Source: Arenicola marina
Lineage: Eukaryota; Annelida; Polychaeta; Arenicolidae
NCBI GenBank assembly: GCA_964019135.1
Contig: OZ025252.1
Location: forward strand, 3,488,823-3,552,822
DNA: 64,000 nt
Direction of reading: 5' to 3'
Below the pieces are notes generated by a model, which was not told where the DNA came from, did not search any database, and saw nothing but the letters and a program-made list of their open reading frames with translations. Both the position numbers and the translations under genes were made by a program. How positions within the stretch are numbered: the first letter of the stretch is position 1; each line of letters begins with the position of its first letter. This document shows, piece after piece, positions 11,196 to 22,507 of the stretch.

Positions 11196-11726
11196 CATGA
11201 GTGCTGGTATCCATGCTCCCCGGGGGACATGGGTCCCCCTGTGGGGTGGTGGTGGGCCTCACCCTGGTGCTGCTGCTGCTGCTGCAGCAGGCTGGAGTAG
11301 ACAGCCGCCTGCTGCTGGGAGGCGTAGCCACCCCCGGGGAACTGACCCCCCCTCGTGCGCGGCGCCGGGGTGGTGGTACCACATCTCCCGTGGTGACAGA
11401 CCCCCTCCCGTGGCGGTGGCAGCGGTGGCGGCGGTGTTAGTCCCACTCACCACCCCGACCCCGACCCCGACCCCGACCCCGGCCCCGACCCCGGGGGACA
11501 GTCCGGCGGAGAGCCCCGCCCCGGCCCCCACCCCGGCCGAGGCCTGGGCCGCCCAGGCGTTCCAGTACTGCTGCGACGCGTAACTATCCGTAGTGGTTCC
11601 TGCCGTCACGCACGGCTGGCCGTGGTTGCCCAGGTGACCGTAGGCGCCGGTGGTGGCGCCGGGGGACAGGTAGACCGAGGTCCGGCCCGAGAGGTCCTCG
11701 AGCACGTGGTGATAATCTGACTGCAT
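11196..11726 (-). CDS. Candidate first coding exon of a transcription-factor-like protein
   Basis: I do not recognise the family. The likely start is the ATG at 11726-11724 in good context (A at -3), beginning MQSDYHHVLEDLSG. About 125 residues follow: Tyr/Gly/Ser-rich, a motif SYASQQYWNAWAAQAS, a Val-Gly/Ala-Gly run encoded by a six-base repeat, then REMWYHHPGAAHEGG. The frame then slips at a run of seven C (11346-11352) into a second open frame with GGGYASQQQAAVYSS, a five-Gln run, a three-His run and EHGYQHS. Both sides look like one low-complexity activation region typical of developmental regulators, so the slip is probably a homopolymer sequencing error, though a disabled gene is possible. 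A splice donor GTAGGT starts at 11195, directly after the open frame. No DNA-binding domain lies in this exon, and the next exon is not identified. The frame is also open upstream to a TAG at 11871, which could instead be a splice acceptor (pyrimidine tract plus TAG). Confidence 0.45.
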
Positions 11727-12190
11727 CTTCGTCAGGCGTGTCCTCCAGTCACCAGGGGAACCAGGCGGTGAGGCAGTGAGGCAGGGTATGACGGTCGGTG
11801 GGTCCCCCGTAGGGCTGTGGCCGGCTATAGACCGATGTCTGACAGCCGCTCCAGACTGCACACTATCCAACTAAAAGGGTGCAGAGAGCACGCCGGCAGA
11901 GGTAGACTGCTTAGTCCCAGGCTCCTTCACTTCATATATATCCTCTTCTTCTTCCAGCTCTGCTGTATCCTCCTTGTTCTTCTAGATCTCCTTCCTCCGC
12001 TCTTAACTAATACCCCCACGTTCCCTCCCTCTCTATCCCTTTCCTTCTGTTTCCTTTACTGCCCTCCACCCCTCTCCCCTCCACCGCCGCCTCTACCCCC
12101 CGCCCCCACAATGCGCCAATCGCACCACCTCTTCCTTCTCCACCTACCCCTCCCCCCACCCCTCCCACCTGCCTCACCTCTCAGTCCCTC
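11727..12190. other. Upstream region of the candidate exon
   Basis: On the minus strand this would be 5' untranslated or first-intron sequence of the exon ending at 11196. It holds a possible acceptor at 11871 and a CT-rich stretch at 11935-12190. Confidence 0.35.
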
Positions 12191-12412
12191 TCTTCCTGAT
12201 CCTTAGTCCGTGCTCCAGCGATGCCTTGACACCCCCACCCCCAACTCGCCGACACGCCCAGCGAAGCCGCACCCCGCTGGTCTCTCCCACACCCCTCCCC
12301 CTCCTCCCCCTCTTCCTCCTCCCCCTCCTCCCCCTCCTCCTCGCCCTCCTCCTCCTCCTCCCCCTCCTCGCCCTCCCCCTCCTCTTCTCCCCTCCTCTTC
12401 GCCCACTTACCA
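12190..12412. repeat. CT-rich microsatellite-like tract (CCTCCC/CTCCTC)
   Basis: Near-pure pyrimidine strand at 12290-12400 built of CTC and CCC triplets. Arg- or Pro-rich frames on either strand are composition artefacts. Confidence 0.85.
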
Positions 12413-12834
12413 CCAGCCTATAAGCTCGCACCTTTGTGTTTTGGTGCCTGTGAGACCCACCCTCGGCGATGCAGCCCCGCAGTGTGTAGACCTTGCCTCA
12501 TGCCACCTACAGCAGTGCAGATCCGTTCGAAGACACTTTTTTTCCTCCGGGCGTACAGGCTGTATAGTCCGTGAACGTCATAGCATGTCGTCGTCTTGCT
12601 TTCTTTTCCCCGACGCCTTCTCCTCCTTCCGTTTTTTTTCTTCTCAACTCCTTGATCATAAAAACAAAAAATAAAACAAGGGGGAAACAAAAAGGAAAAT
12701 GAGGAAGACGCGAGTGATGAAACTAGAGTCACAATGTCTGATGACATATGACGGACGGCACAGAGCTAAGTTAATCACATGGTTGGGACCATATTGCGGT
12801 CCCCAGCTTCCAACCAGTGGAACTCGCTGGTCAT

Positions 12835-12925
12835 TTTCCCGCCATTACTCAATCAAGCTCACTTTGTCGTCTGCTCGCGGCGTTTCTCTGTGACGCGAGC
12901 GCAACGGAAGTGACGTTACCAGCGA
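12835..12925 (-). promoter_or_regulatory. Candidate CpG-type promoter: ETS-CRE composite and YY1-like motif
   Basis: ACGGAAGTGACGTTACC at 12904-12920 is the joined ETS and CRE half-site arrangement common at housekeeping-type promoters. About 70 bp away on the minus strand AATGGCGGGAAAA (complement near 12832-12844) resembles a YY1 initiator. CpG is frequent here. The site lies about 1.1 kb upstream of the candidate minus-strand exon start at 11726 and could be its promoter; that link is inference. Confidence 0.35.
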
Positions 12926-12984
12926 CATGAAGCAAACAGCAAGTGGAGCGGGCGATAGTGCTGCCACCGCACGGAGACGCACCA

Positions 12985-13055
12985 GAGTGTGTGTGGGAGG
13001 ATGAGGGGGGGGGGAGGGGGCATGAGTGGGCGGGGGGGGGGGAGGGGCAGGAGAC
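12985..13055. repeat. G-rich tract
   Basis: Runs of seven to ten G separated by short A, T or C breaks on the plus strand. Confidence 0.8.
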
Positions 13056-14418
13056 ACCAGGTCAGATCGGCGCCAAACAACCATCATTTCCCCATGTATC
13101 GAGAGGAAATAACAAAAATCCTTGATCAAATTTATACCAATTTATAACCGTCCATACTTATTCATTTCGTTAATTACGCGACTGTTCAAGGCGTAAACGG
13201 CGCCGTAGGACCGATCCTTTTTAAGGGTCGTCCGTGATTGCATTAACCGAAAGTTTTTATACCGCAGTGGTAGCTGGGCCAGAAGCACCAATGCCGAGCA
13301 GGGCGGTCGCCCAACACCTATACCGTAATTGGATAATCGAATTTGGAGAGATACTTTATATGCTGATAAACCAATTAAGTAACAATGCGATTTATTCGAT
13401 GAGCCACTTCGACTGTAGCCGGCGCGCGGCGAGAGCACTTGGGCATTTACTAGAACCTCTCCTTATTGGATCAACCTGACCGGTCTGTCTGGCGTAGTGC
13501 CGACTTCGCTAAATCAATTACATACGCGGGGGGGAAAAGCCATGGACTGCTTCCACACTGTCTAATTGCCTTCCATTTGGCCCGGCCGTATGCCGGCAAC
13601 TGTTCCGCGAGTGGACGACAACTTCATCGGTGATTAACCATATTTGGACAGGCATTGAACCGCCGCACACCGGTGTCTTCTTCCGCGGTGAGGCGGTCCA
13701 GGGAGAGGCAGAAGGCATTGGGAGACATCGGGAGCCGTGATCAGAAATACAAATAAGGACTGTGGCTTTAGAGGGGAGGGGGAGGGGGAGGGGAAGAGGG
13801 GCGGGGAAATAGGGGGGGGACAGGGGGGGTGGGAAAGGAGAGCCGAGGAGAGGGGCCGGGAGGGTGGGGGGGGGGGTGGTGTGGTTCCACAAGGGCGACG
13901 GAATGAGATGCAACATGGTGAGCAGGCTACAGATGGCGTGTATTCATACGCGGGGAGTATGTTTCTGTAGCATGACTCCTCCGCCCCCTCCTTACACCCC
14001 CCCCCCCCACCCCAATTCTACACCCCCGCTCCTAACGTTCTTTGTGTCCAACGTTATGTCAGGAATATGATATAAAACTATGGCGTATTTCGAGTGTGGA
14101 AAATCGGTGGAATTTGCTGATGAATTCTGTTTTTATCTAGAAGGTCTAAAGATATAGAGTCTACTTCATTGTGCCCGCACAATGAAAGAGACAGAGATAA
14201 TAGGAGACAAAAATTCACAAATCCTAAATATGGATGCGCAACAAATTGTCACGTATGCGCTTGATCCCTTGCAGAGCATGTATTAATTGAATCACCAGTT
14301 GCCATGAAGCCCTCCGCATAGTGCGTCAGAAGCACGTGGTATTGTTCTCAACAGTTCCGCAGCGCATATAGTTCATTAAACATTGCATATTAAGTGCAAC
14401 AACTCTGGACCTGAATTC
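13056..14418. other. Unique sequence with G-rich (13770-13880) and C-rich (13980-14030) tracts
   Basis: No exon supported. The open frames on both strands between 13500 and 14070 cover the G/C tracts and show only Pro/Gly-rich composition. Confidence 0.45.
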
Positions 14419-14695
14419 AGGGGCGGGTCTAGAGAGGGGGTTAGGGGGGTTGGGCACTTGAGCATACACTGTAAAAGTGACATTTCGCAGGTGCAACTAA
14501 ATGGCGGATCCAAGAAGGGGGGAGGGGGGTTAAACCCAGGTTAAGGAAGGATTAAGTCGATGACCCATCAATGACCCATGCCCCTTATTGAGGACGAATG
14601 CCGCCCCCTCCCCAGGCGCAAGTTGTTAGAGAGCGGAGATCCCCCCACCCGGGCGAAACCACCCCCCTTTTTCTAAATTACTAGATCCGCCCACA
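14419..14695 (+). mobile_element. GGGGCGGATCTAG-ended MITE, copy A
   Basis: About 277 bp bounded by CAGGGGCGGGTCTAG at the left and CTAGATCCGCCCAC at the right, an inverted terminal pair. GAATT flanks both sides (14413-14417 and 14696-14700), a possible target duplication. Internal blocks (ACTGTAAA, GACATTTYG, GCAACYAARTGGCGGATC, GGGGGGTTAAACCCA, GACCC with TTATTGAGGA, TTAGAGAGCRGAG) align with the copy at 58904-59847, and part of them with 33345-33545. It is non-autonomous and has no open frame. Superfamily not assigned; the CAGGGGCG end resembles hAT elements. Confidence 0.75.
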
Positions 14696-15305
14696 GAATT
14701 TGTTGTCATATATGTTTCCAAGAAAGGCATCAATTTGTGGGTCTTATGACGAAGTTGTGCAAATGTAAGCTCCAACCTTAATTGGTAGATTATCAAGCGA
14801 CCGATTGTTATCCGAGTAACCATCTTGCTTTAAGAAACTCTCGCACTTGAGTCATTCTCGGAGCTATGGGTGTTACGTAAATGCCCGATGGCAACGCTGA
14901 TGTAGGGGTCAAGAATAAGATACAGGTTACACACCAACAAATCGCGTCCCAATAGAAATCATTGCAAATCCCTAATGTTAAACCACAAGGTAAAGGAAAA
15001 TCGGCAACCATGTTTGAATAATTCAGATACACAAATTCTGAAGTAATTATTTAGGCACGTATTGATCATGTGTTTTATTGGTGTGTGACCTTGAAATACA
15101 CATAGTCAGACACATTGGACACAATAGAAACTAAATATTCGTGAAAACAATACCGACATATTCGTGGAAGAAAACAAATCAACGGCTCTATTTGCATTAG
15201 TTGCCATAATAATATCTTATTGCGCATATGCGTTTGCAATTTTGCGTATTTACCGGGTCGCCTTTGAAACATTCCTGTTCCTGTACCTTTCCCGACGCAA
15301 ACATG
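14696..15305. other. Unique AT-rich sequence, no gene recognised
   Basis: No repeat or domain-bearing frame seen. Confidence 0.45.
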
Positions 15306-15309
15306 GCTT

Positions 15310-15530
15310 GAGACAACACGCCCCCACCCCCCCCCCCCCCCCCAGCCGCCACCCCCTGATAGCCTACCGACTCCTCACCCTCTCCTGCCCCACCCCATGC
15401 AACCACCCCTGTGGTCACTATCTCAAGCCACCACGCCCCCCCCCGCCATCTCTATATCCTCCAATCCATTCACACACACACACACCCTCCCTTTCCTCCG
15501 TCCCTTCCCTCTTCCCCGACCGTCTTCCCC
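15310..15530. repeat. C-rich tract with short CA microsatellite
   Basis: C runs of more than ten at 15325-15345, and an alternating CA run at about 15470-15484. Confidence 0.8.
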
Positions 15531-15639
15531 TCCATAATGGCCTGATCTTCAAATGGGTCATTTTGCTGATTCCGTAATGAGTCTGGAAAGCCTGAAACCT
15601 TACGAAGTCAAACCGGTAAGATTGCCAAGGCAATTAGAG

Positions 15640-15892
15640 GGAGACCAGAGGTGGGGTGGGGGCAGGGGGTGGTCCGGGTGGGAAGGGGGGTGAGGCTCGC
15701 AGCCGCGGATGCGGCAGAGGGTGGGGTGGAGAGTGGAGGGGTAAAGTGGTTTAATGGAGTGTATGGAAGGGTGTCAGGTTTCAGTGTGGGCGTGGGGGAG
15801 CGGGGGGAAGAGAGGTGCAATTGGAGGGGACTGTGCTGGGGTGGGAGGGGATGGCAGGGTGATATAGCGGGTGGCTTACGGGGAGGGTGAGA
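15640..15892. repeat. G-rich tract
   Basis: GGGGTGGGG-like runs dominate the plus strand. Glycine-rich frames here are composition artefacts. Confidence 0.8.
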
Positions 15893-16380
15893 GTGCCCAG
15901 GGCTGCCGGTCGTCGTTGCAGCCGGTGTAACGCCGAAGCCGGAGAGCCGGAAAGGGAAGAAGTAATTTTCCTAAAATACGGCAGAAAATGACTGCAAACA
16001 ACGTCGTAGTTAGTTAGAAATCCGCCGCGGTGTTAGCCCGCGTGGTCTCCCAAGAACTGAATCATCCCCCTTCCCCTCCCCCCGCCTTCTCCCCTTGTCG
16101 CTCTCTTCATAGCAAATTTGGCCCGACAACAGAGCAAACAACGCGGGTGGTTAAACAGCTTTGTTCACCCTACCACCACCACCCCCCCGCCCCCCATCCG
16201 AGTTCGAAGAGAATGCTGTATGATAATAATTGTTAATTGCGGGAGGAAGGCTCCTATTTTCCCGGCCCTTCCATCCTCCCTTTCTCCCTCCCTCCCCTCC
16301 CCTCCATATCTCCTACGCGGGGAACAATTCGCCACCCTCCACCCTCCACTCCCCGACCTCCCGAGACACCAACTTGGCAC
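15893..16380. other. Unique sequence with C-rich patches
   Basis: C/T-rich patches at 16065-16095, 16170-16200 and 16260-16360. No exon supported. Confidence 0.4.
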
Positions 16381-16399
16381 AGCGCCCCCTGGTGGCAGA
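16381..16399 (-). promoter_or_regulatory. Strong CTCF-type motif
   Basis: AGCGCCCCCTGGTGGCAGA reads on the minus strand as GCCACCAGGGGGCGCT, a full match to the conserved metazoan CTCF core. A second, AGATGGCGC-type site lies 100 bp away in the same orientation (16485-16499). ETS cores (ACCGGAAGT near 16423, TTCCGG near 16452) lie between them. Confidence 0.55.
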
Positions 16400-16484
16400 G
16401 ACAGCGGTGTACATTTACGGCAACACCGGAAGTCATCTCCGGATGCTAAACTTCCGGGACACTAGGCAGAAACAGGATGCAGGC

Positions 16485-16499
16485 CAGCGCCATCTGGCG
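16485..16499 (-). promoter_or_regulatory. Second CTCF-like motif
   Basis: AGCGCCATCTGGCG reads on the minus strand as CGCCAGATGGCGCT, matching the AGATGGCGC form of the CTCF core. It has the same orientation as the site at 16381. Confidence 0.4.
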
Positions 16500-17780
16500 A
16501 CCCAGATTGCCGCCGAGGTAGCTTTGCCTTTTGCGGGATTTCTTTGTCAGAATTCTACACATGCAGGTTCGGAATTAAAGTACATTTCAGAGCAGTGCAA
16601 TATATAATTTTGGCTGCCTTATGGTTGAATAATTCAATAATTACACAAGTCTGAAGTAAACCCCCGGTATGGACGCAGAACCAATGCGTGCTTTTATCCG
16701 TAGTTCGCTAAAACGTCCAGATGATTATTATTTAATATCACTTATATGGGCGACAAGTTTACGTAATATTGGCTCAAATGATAAAGCAGGCATTAACTTA
16801 AAACTGACTAAAGATAAACAGATCTAACATAAAGTAACATATTCTAGGCATGATTTGAGAACCCACAGTTTATATACAATTGTTATATTATTATCAATAC
16901 ATTTATTAGTAACTGTCAATTTGAATATTTTGTTTAACACCTGACGTAGACAGTGGTTGTAAAGAAGAATAACCTGTGGCGGATTTCATGAACAGAGTTT
17001 AGCCGACTACAGGGTTAGTCGGCTAAAGTTACCATGTATGCGATGGGCGATTTCAACCGACTCGAAAGGCGAGATGAAGCATGTGTGATACGTCGCTTCT
17101 ATGGCATTCGAGGCGAGACCCCAAACGAAGGGTGACCTCTAAACTGGTTACAAAAGTATGATTGTCGACATACGCGTGATCTTCAAACGTTGCTTCCGTA
17201 ACGGATCGGTTTTGTTTATGCATTCGTGTGATTTCTATGCTGACTTGTTTTCATAAAAAATATCACTGCTGTCTTGCCTAGATATGAGTTTGTGTTAACT
17301 TCGTCATGCTTACATAAAATGGGTTTTTGTTAACTTGTTTACATACAAGCAATTTATAGAGATACAAGCTTACTCCATATGGAGACAACTAAGGGTTTTT
17401 GTTTAAACGCGTGGCGACTAAAATTTAAAAAAATGCTTTTCTTTTTTCATGCTTGTGCATAAGAATCAATTCATTTATGAGGCTGAGACATACAATTTAC
17501 GGCCAGCCCAATTTAGCCTTCATATCGGCCTAAAACATGAACATTGCATTTTACCACCCTTGGGCGATGCCGTGAATAGATTACTGATTCGTCTCGGCGG
17601 TTAACCTGCATGAGGAACCGGATTTATTGTGGAGCAACTGACAGTAGCGCGGTGGTAAATAGCTCTTAAATCATGCAACGAAGACTCGCTTCAATAAATG
17701 TGCCAGTCTCCCAGGTTACGCACAACGCTCAGAGCTCTGAAATGTACCTGGGTGAAACGACGAGAAAAAGGGGGCGTGGC
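16500..17780. other. Unique AT-rich sequence with one hairpin
   Basis: No open frame of note. The hairpin at 16998-17027 is listed separately. Confidence 0.5.
16998..17027. repeat. Perfect 12-bp-stem hairpin
   Basis: TTTAGCCGACTA (16998-17009) is followed by a six-base loop and its exact complement TAGTCGGCTAAA (17016-17027). A 12-bp perfect stem is unlikely by chance in 64 kb at this loop size. It may be a MITE end pair or a structural element. Confidence 0.7.
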
Positions 17781-18129
17781 TTTACGGGGCATACCATTGA
17801 TTTTGGTTGGGACGGGAGGCGGAGGGAGCAGGGGGTGGGAGGTGGGTGTGGGTGTCTGTGTGTGTGTGGGCGTGGAGACGGAAGAGGAAAGAGTCGAGCG
17901 TGGCCGCAAACGTCAGCGGGTAGCCATAACAAAACAAATCTGAGCATCCATTGTTGGTGACAACGGCGGCCTGAAATCGACAAATAAAGACTTGCGAGTT
18001 GTCCATTTCACGCTTACCTGCCTTCACCGGCCAAGTTCATTTCCGAACGATCGCCAATGAGTCGCTCAGGCAGATCGGGGCGAGCGACGGATCATTGCAA
18101 ACGGGGGCGTCAAGCCGCCCACTCCACTG

Positions 18130-18320
18130 GTCGGACCACCCGCCCACCCGCCCTCCACCACCATACACCCCCACCCCCTGCCTCTCCCCTAACCGTGGCC
18201 AGCCATCCACCTGTCCTTCCCTCCCGGGCAGGTTCCCTTCCCAATAGCACCCACCCCCACGCCCCCTTTCCTCGCCGCATAACGCAGTTGCCCACCCCTC
18301 CGGGGGGGGGGGGGGTCAGA
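18130..18320. repeat. C-rich tract
   Basis: CCACCC-type pyrimidine-rich sequence ending in a run of about fourteen G at 18302-18315. Confidence 0.75.
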
Positions 18321-18475
18321 GAAAACCCACCCTAACGACTTTCACATTTAGGAATCTGTCGATATTAAATGAAAACTGGGAGGAGCACGACCAGGGTTGT
18401 CGTATATTAAATTTCACTGAGTGAACACCCGTCCCGTACTATATACTCTACTTAACCATGTGTGGGCGGATGGAA

Positions 18476-18690
18476 GGGGGGGGGGTAGGTGGAGGGGGGG
18501 GGGCGTGACTTCCCACCGTCGTGGCGGACTACCTTCCCCCCCGCCACCCCTACCGTAACCCCTACCCCCCAGGACATGACGCCGCTGACAGCATTCACCT
18601 GCCCGGCCTCCGACACCACTTGTACCTGCCATCGCGAGATCCCCCCCCCCCTGTCCCCCCCTCCGTCCCCCCCTCCGTCCCCTATCGCCA
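18476..18690. repeat. Abutting G-rich and C-rich tracts
   Basis: A G-rich part (18476-18504) is followed by C-rich parts (18535-18680) with runs of ten C. Together they could fold into a large imperfect hairpin. Confidence 0.7.
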
Positions 18691-20640
18691 CTGGGCGCTT
18701 GGGGCTTAAATCGTGTATATTACAGGTTCATCGGTCCGTGACGCGAGACGCTCGCACCAGTGACGTCACGAGACGCCCTGGAGCCAGCGAATGTGTCCCC
18801 CCAGAGCCACCTGACCATATCGCACCCGTCACCCCTGATCCATCATTGCGTCCCCGCACCCCCCCTCCCCCCCGATGTAGGAAAGGAACACCATTACTCC
18901 TCCAAGGGGGGGTGAAAGAGATGCCATTTGAAGAGTAAATAGCGAAGTCGGGGGCGGAGAGAGTCGGGAGGCCCGGGAGGCAAGGAGTGAGTAGAGTGAG
19001 GGAGTCAGGGAGTAAGGGAGGGGTGGGTGGGTGGGTGAAAGGTATGGTACAGTAGGGACCACCCACCTGGGTGTGATCCCACTCATTGTCCCACCCCACC
19101 ACAATCTGTAATCACGGCGATCTGACACTTGTTTAGGGGTCATCCGTGACAGAGGTCACGTCGGGGCCTGCGCTTTGGCACGTGGACGACGCGTGCGGCA
19201 GACGACCTTGTCGCCTGAACGGCGGGAAAACCATTCACTCTTGCACATAATTAACGTTTATTTCCCGCCGTTAATTAGGTTGCAGTGCCTTTGTGCTTAT
19301 TGTCTTTCTGTCCAAGCCGCGGCCCTGTATCTATGGGGCAAGTCTGAAAAAAACATTATCAAATATTGATGATAATGACAAAAGTAATGCGGCAAAAAAC
19401 ATGAATGTGATGATTTACCGGAGGAATGTCAGTTTTTTCATCAAGGGTGGCGAGTACAAGCTGCAGACATTGGAATACTCAAAGCAACTATCGGTTTTTA
19501 AACGCTTGCAAACTCCATGAGAGTATCTGGCGTAACGAGATATCTAAGATTCGCTGAAACGAGATAAAATAAAGCTGTTCATACCACACTTTTCCCCCCA
19601 TGGGAACATTTGAAATCTGTTTAAATGCAAATGATGTATGTACGCCCGTAATGCCTAACAATTGTGCAACAAAGGGAAGAGCATGGTGTTGAATAATGCC
19701 ACTTTTTTCGCCCGAATGGTGCATAATGTGTGGGAAAATGTGGGTTTCTGATCTGCTACTTCACCAAACTAGCATCGTTTTGCCGCTAACTGAAGCACAG
19801 TTATATTGTTAATACTAACAACATAGTCAGTTGAGGTGGCCGTTGATATGTTAAATGTATAAAGTTTATACCAACATAGTCATCGGATAATATGTCCAGT
19901 AAATGCCAGAAAAAAACGACCTAATTATTATTTAGTCCGAAAATTGCTGTATGAACGGCTTTAGCCCCTAATTTGAAAAAAAAACTAATGATGCAAATTT
20001 AAAATATATACAATAAAGCTTCAATAAGAAGCTTCCGTAGCATAGAACGAAACCAACCGAACATCATATTCACAAACAGACAGTAAGGCGCTGATCTTTG
20101 CTCCTTCAATATCTAGCCCTCAAAATGACAAGTGACAACTGTTTTTAATTCCTAAACTCTCGCGAGGTTTTCCAAGCGGTCACGAGATCTGTTGGACACC
20201 TTGAGGTTTAGTTTCACTCACCACCCGGCCACCTGCGGAGGAGGAGGGGGTGGGGGACCGGGTATAGCCTCGTTACCATGGTGTCTATCTAGTCACGTGC
20301 GATGCCCGTGCGTGGTCTGAGGGCATCACCGACTTCTTGTCCAAGATGACAATGCGACTTGTGCTTGTCAACGTACGTACGTTCACCATGGTATCTCCCT
20401 ACCATCTGCCTACAGCCCCGTATTTGTCCGCCCTTGTCCATCAAAGCTTGTAATTTCACGCTGGATTACACAAAGCGATCATTTATACAGATGAGAGAGA
20501 GTGAGGGGGAGAGAGCAAGAGAGTACAGTAAATTCTCAATTTCAATAACCTCTAGAGATAGAGAGAGGGAGAGAGACAGCGCAAAAAAACCGTTAGCCAA
20601 AATGGGCACTTATATCCGAAGGCGGTGAGTCTAATGTTGC
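18691..20640. other. Unique sequence, no gene recognised
   Basis: Contains a lone CRE palindrome (TGACGTCA near 18761), a C/G patch at 18855-18915 and GA-rich runs at 20490-20580. No exon supported. Confidence 0.45.
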
Positions 20641-20969
20641 CGAGTCTCAGACACGGAGCGCGCGCGGCGCCTGTCCCCGACAGTCTACGGTAAGCGAGCC
20701 GGGCGCGGGGCCGGTGACCCCAGTCGTGACCCGGGTCAGCTTAATACGGCCTGACGGGGGCATTACAAGCGACCCGTGGTGACCCTGACCATCTGACCCC
20801 CAGTGCACGATTCCACACCCCCTGCTACCCAGCTCCACCCCCACTTCCCCCCCCCACCTCCCATACCCCCATCACACACCCTCACACCGCCGACGATCGA
20901 GAGGATCGTCCTGACCCTTGACCTAGTTCACAAAGCAGGGCGCGCGCCAAGCGGGCTCTGTGTCGTCTG

Positions 20970-21025
20970 CTTCCATGACGTCACGTGACTGGTGGTCACA
21001 AAAGGAAAGATGGCGCTGGGGTATT
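20970..21025 (+). promoter_or_regulatory. Candidate promoter: CRE, E-box and YY1 initiator motif
   Basis: TGACGTCA (20976-20983) overlaps CACGTG (20982-20987), and AAGATGGCGCTG, a YY1-type initiator, lies about 20 bases on (21007-21018). The upstream 300 bp are CpG-rich (GCGCGCGGCGCC near 20660). The ATG in the last motif meets a stop after five codons, so it would be untranslated. No gene body is recognised downstream. Confidence 0.35.
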
Positions 21026-21760
21026 AGTTGTAGCACTGTACAGATAGGACGTAAGAGGTAATAGTGTCATCGGGTTTCCTTCTCCGTGTAAAATCAGGCC
21101 GCAAAAGACACCCCCCCCCCTTTTTTTAACCGCACAACCGCGGTGGGTACGATAAAATACCGTGACTGGGACAGCATTTAGGTTAATCTGCCATCCAGGC
21201 GTAGCGGGCAGACGTTTTCAAACAGGAGATAAACCTGCGATTGTTTTCAGCGTTGTTATCCCGCTGGACGAGTGAAGTGGAAAGGATTACGAGATTGAGG
21301 ATAGTTTCATGACCTGTGGTACTTGCTATCAATGGGATATTTCCTCGTGGAGGGCCACTCGATTAGGGCGGAGTCAGTCCGGATGACTTTTTGTTTTTTT
21401 CTTTCGTTACTCTTCACATAACTTGCCTCTCACTTTCACATACATTGACATGATACTCCAACTGTCTGCTTTATCTATGTTATTTATAATGGGATTGGTA
21501 AGTATCGGGGCTAGATTATCAAACGGTACAAGTTTAGGCTTTAAAAAAGGAGCAAAAATTAGGAGCCACTGTCCTACGCGACATTAAATATGTTTGTCGC
21601 GCCAGAAGTTTTCATTAGAAGTAGACAAATATAAGATCTCAATTTTAGGAAAATAACACTCTCACTGGTTCGCTCTATAAGTGACTTGTAAATTCAGAGG
21701 GACATTCCAACGACTGAAGCAAATCCGAACCACGAAACCCTTCGCTGAAAAAGTTATTCC
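21026..21760. other. Unique sequence, no gene recognised
   Basis: Mixed composition with a C run followed by a T run at 21112-21127. No repeat or exon seen. Confidence 0.45.
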
Positions 21761-22495
21761 ATGACCCTAAAGATCATCTCGGAGTATAGTAAATGTTTAC
21801 TTCACCACCCTAAAGGTTTACTGCAGGGCCCTGAAGATCATTTCGAAATTTAGTAAATGTTTATTTCAAAAACCTAAAGGTTAACTGCAGGGCCTTGAAG
21901 ATCTATCGTGGTTTAGTAAATGTTTATTTCAGCAACCTAAAGGTTAACTGCAGGGCCCCGAAGATCATCTCAGAGTATAGTAAATGTTTATTTCAGTACC
22001 CTAAAGGTTTACTGCAGGGCCCCGAAGATCATCTCAGAGTATAGTAAATGTTTATTTCAGTACCCTAAAGGTTTACTGCAGGGCCCCGAAGATCATCTCA
22101 GAGTATAGTAAATGTTTATTTCAGTACCCTAAAGGTTTACTGCAAGGCCCCGAAGATCATCTCAGAGTATAGTAAATGTTTATTTCAGCAACCTAAAGGT
22201 TAACTGCATGGCCCTCAACATCATATCGGAGTTTAGTAAATACTTATTTCAGCAACTTTAAAGTTAACTGCAGGACAATGAAGATCATCTCGAATTTTAG
22301 TAAATGTTTATTTCAGCCACCTAAAGGTTAACTGCAGGGCCTTGAAGATCATATCGGAGTTTAGTAAATGATTATTTCAGCAACCTAAAGGTTAACTGTA
22401 GGCCCTGAAGATCATATCGGAGAATAGTGAATGTTTATTTCAACAACCTAAAGGTTTACCGCAGGGCCCTGTTCATCTCGAAGTTTAGTGAGTTG
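21761..22495. repeat. Minisatellite, 64-bp unit
   Basis: Eleven to twelve units, marked by GAAGATCATCTCAGAGTATA, AGTAAATGTTTATTTCAG and TAAAGGTTTACTGCAGGGCC. Units starting at 21960, 22024 and 22088 are exactly 64 bp apart and almost identical; the outer units diverge. The array ends in a truncated unit that runs directly into the 13-bp array. Confidence 0.95.
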
Positions 22496-22507
22496 AGTGA
22501 GTTTAGT

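Noticed and set aside
10813-11382. 189-codon Pro/Ser-rich minus frame as a gene
   Set aside because: Most of it lies in the G-rich tract, and its start is out of frame with the more protein-like exon at 11196-11726.
12174-12431. Arg-rich protein resembling a protamine
   Set aside because: It is the minus-strand reading of a CTC/CCC microsatellite tract with no stop-free sequence beyond it.
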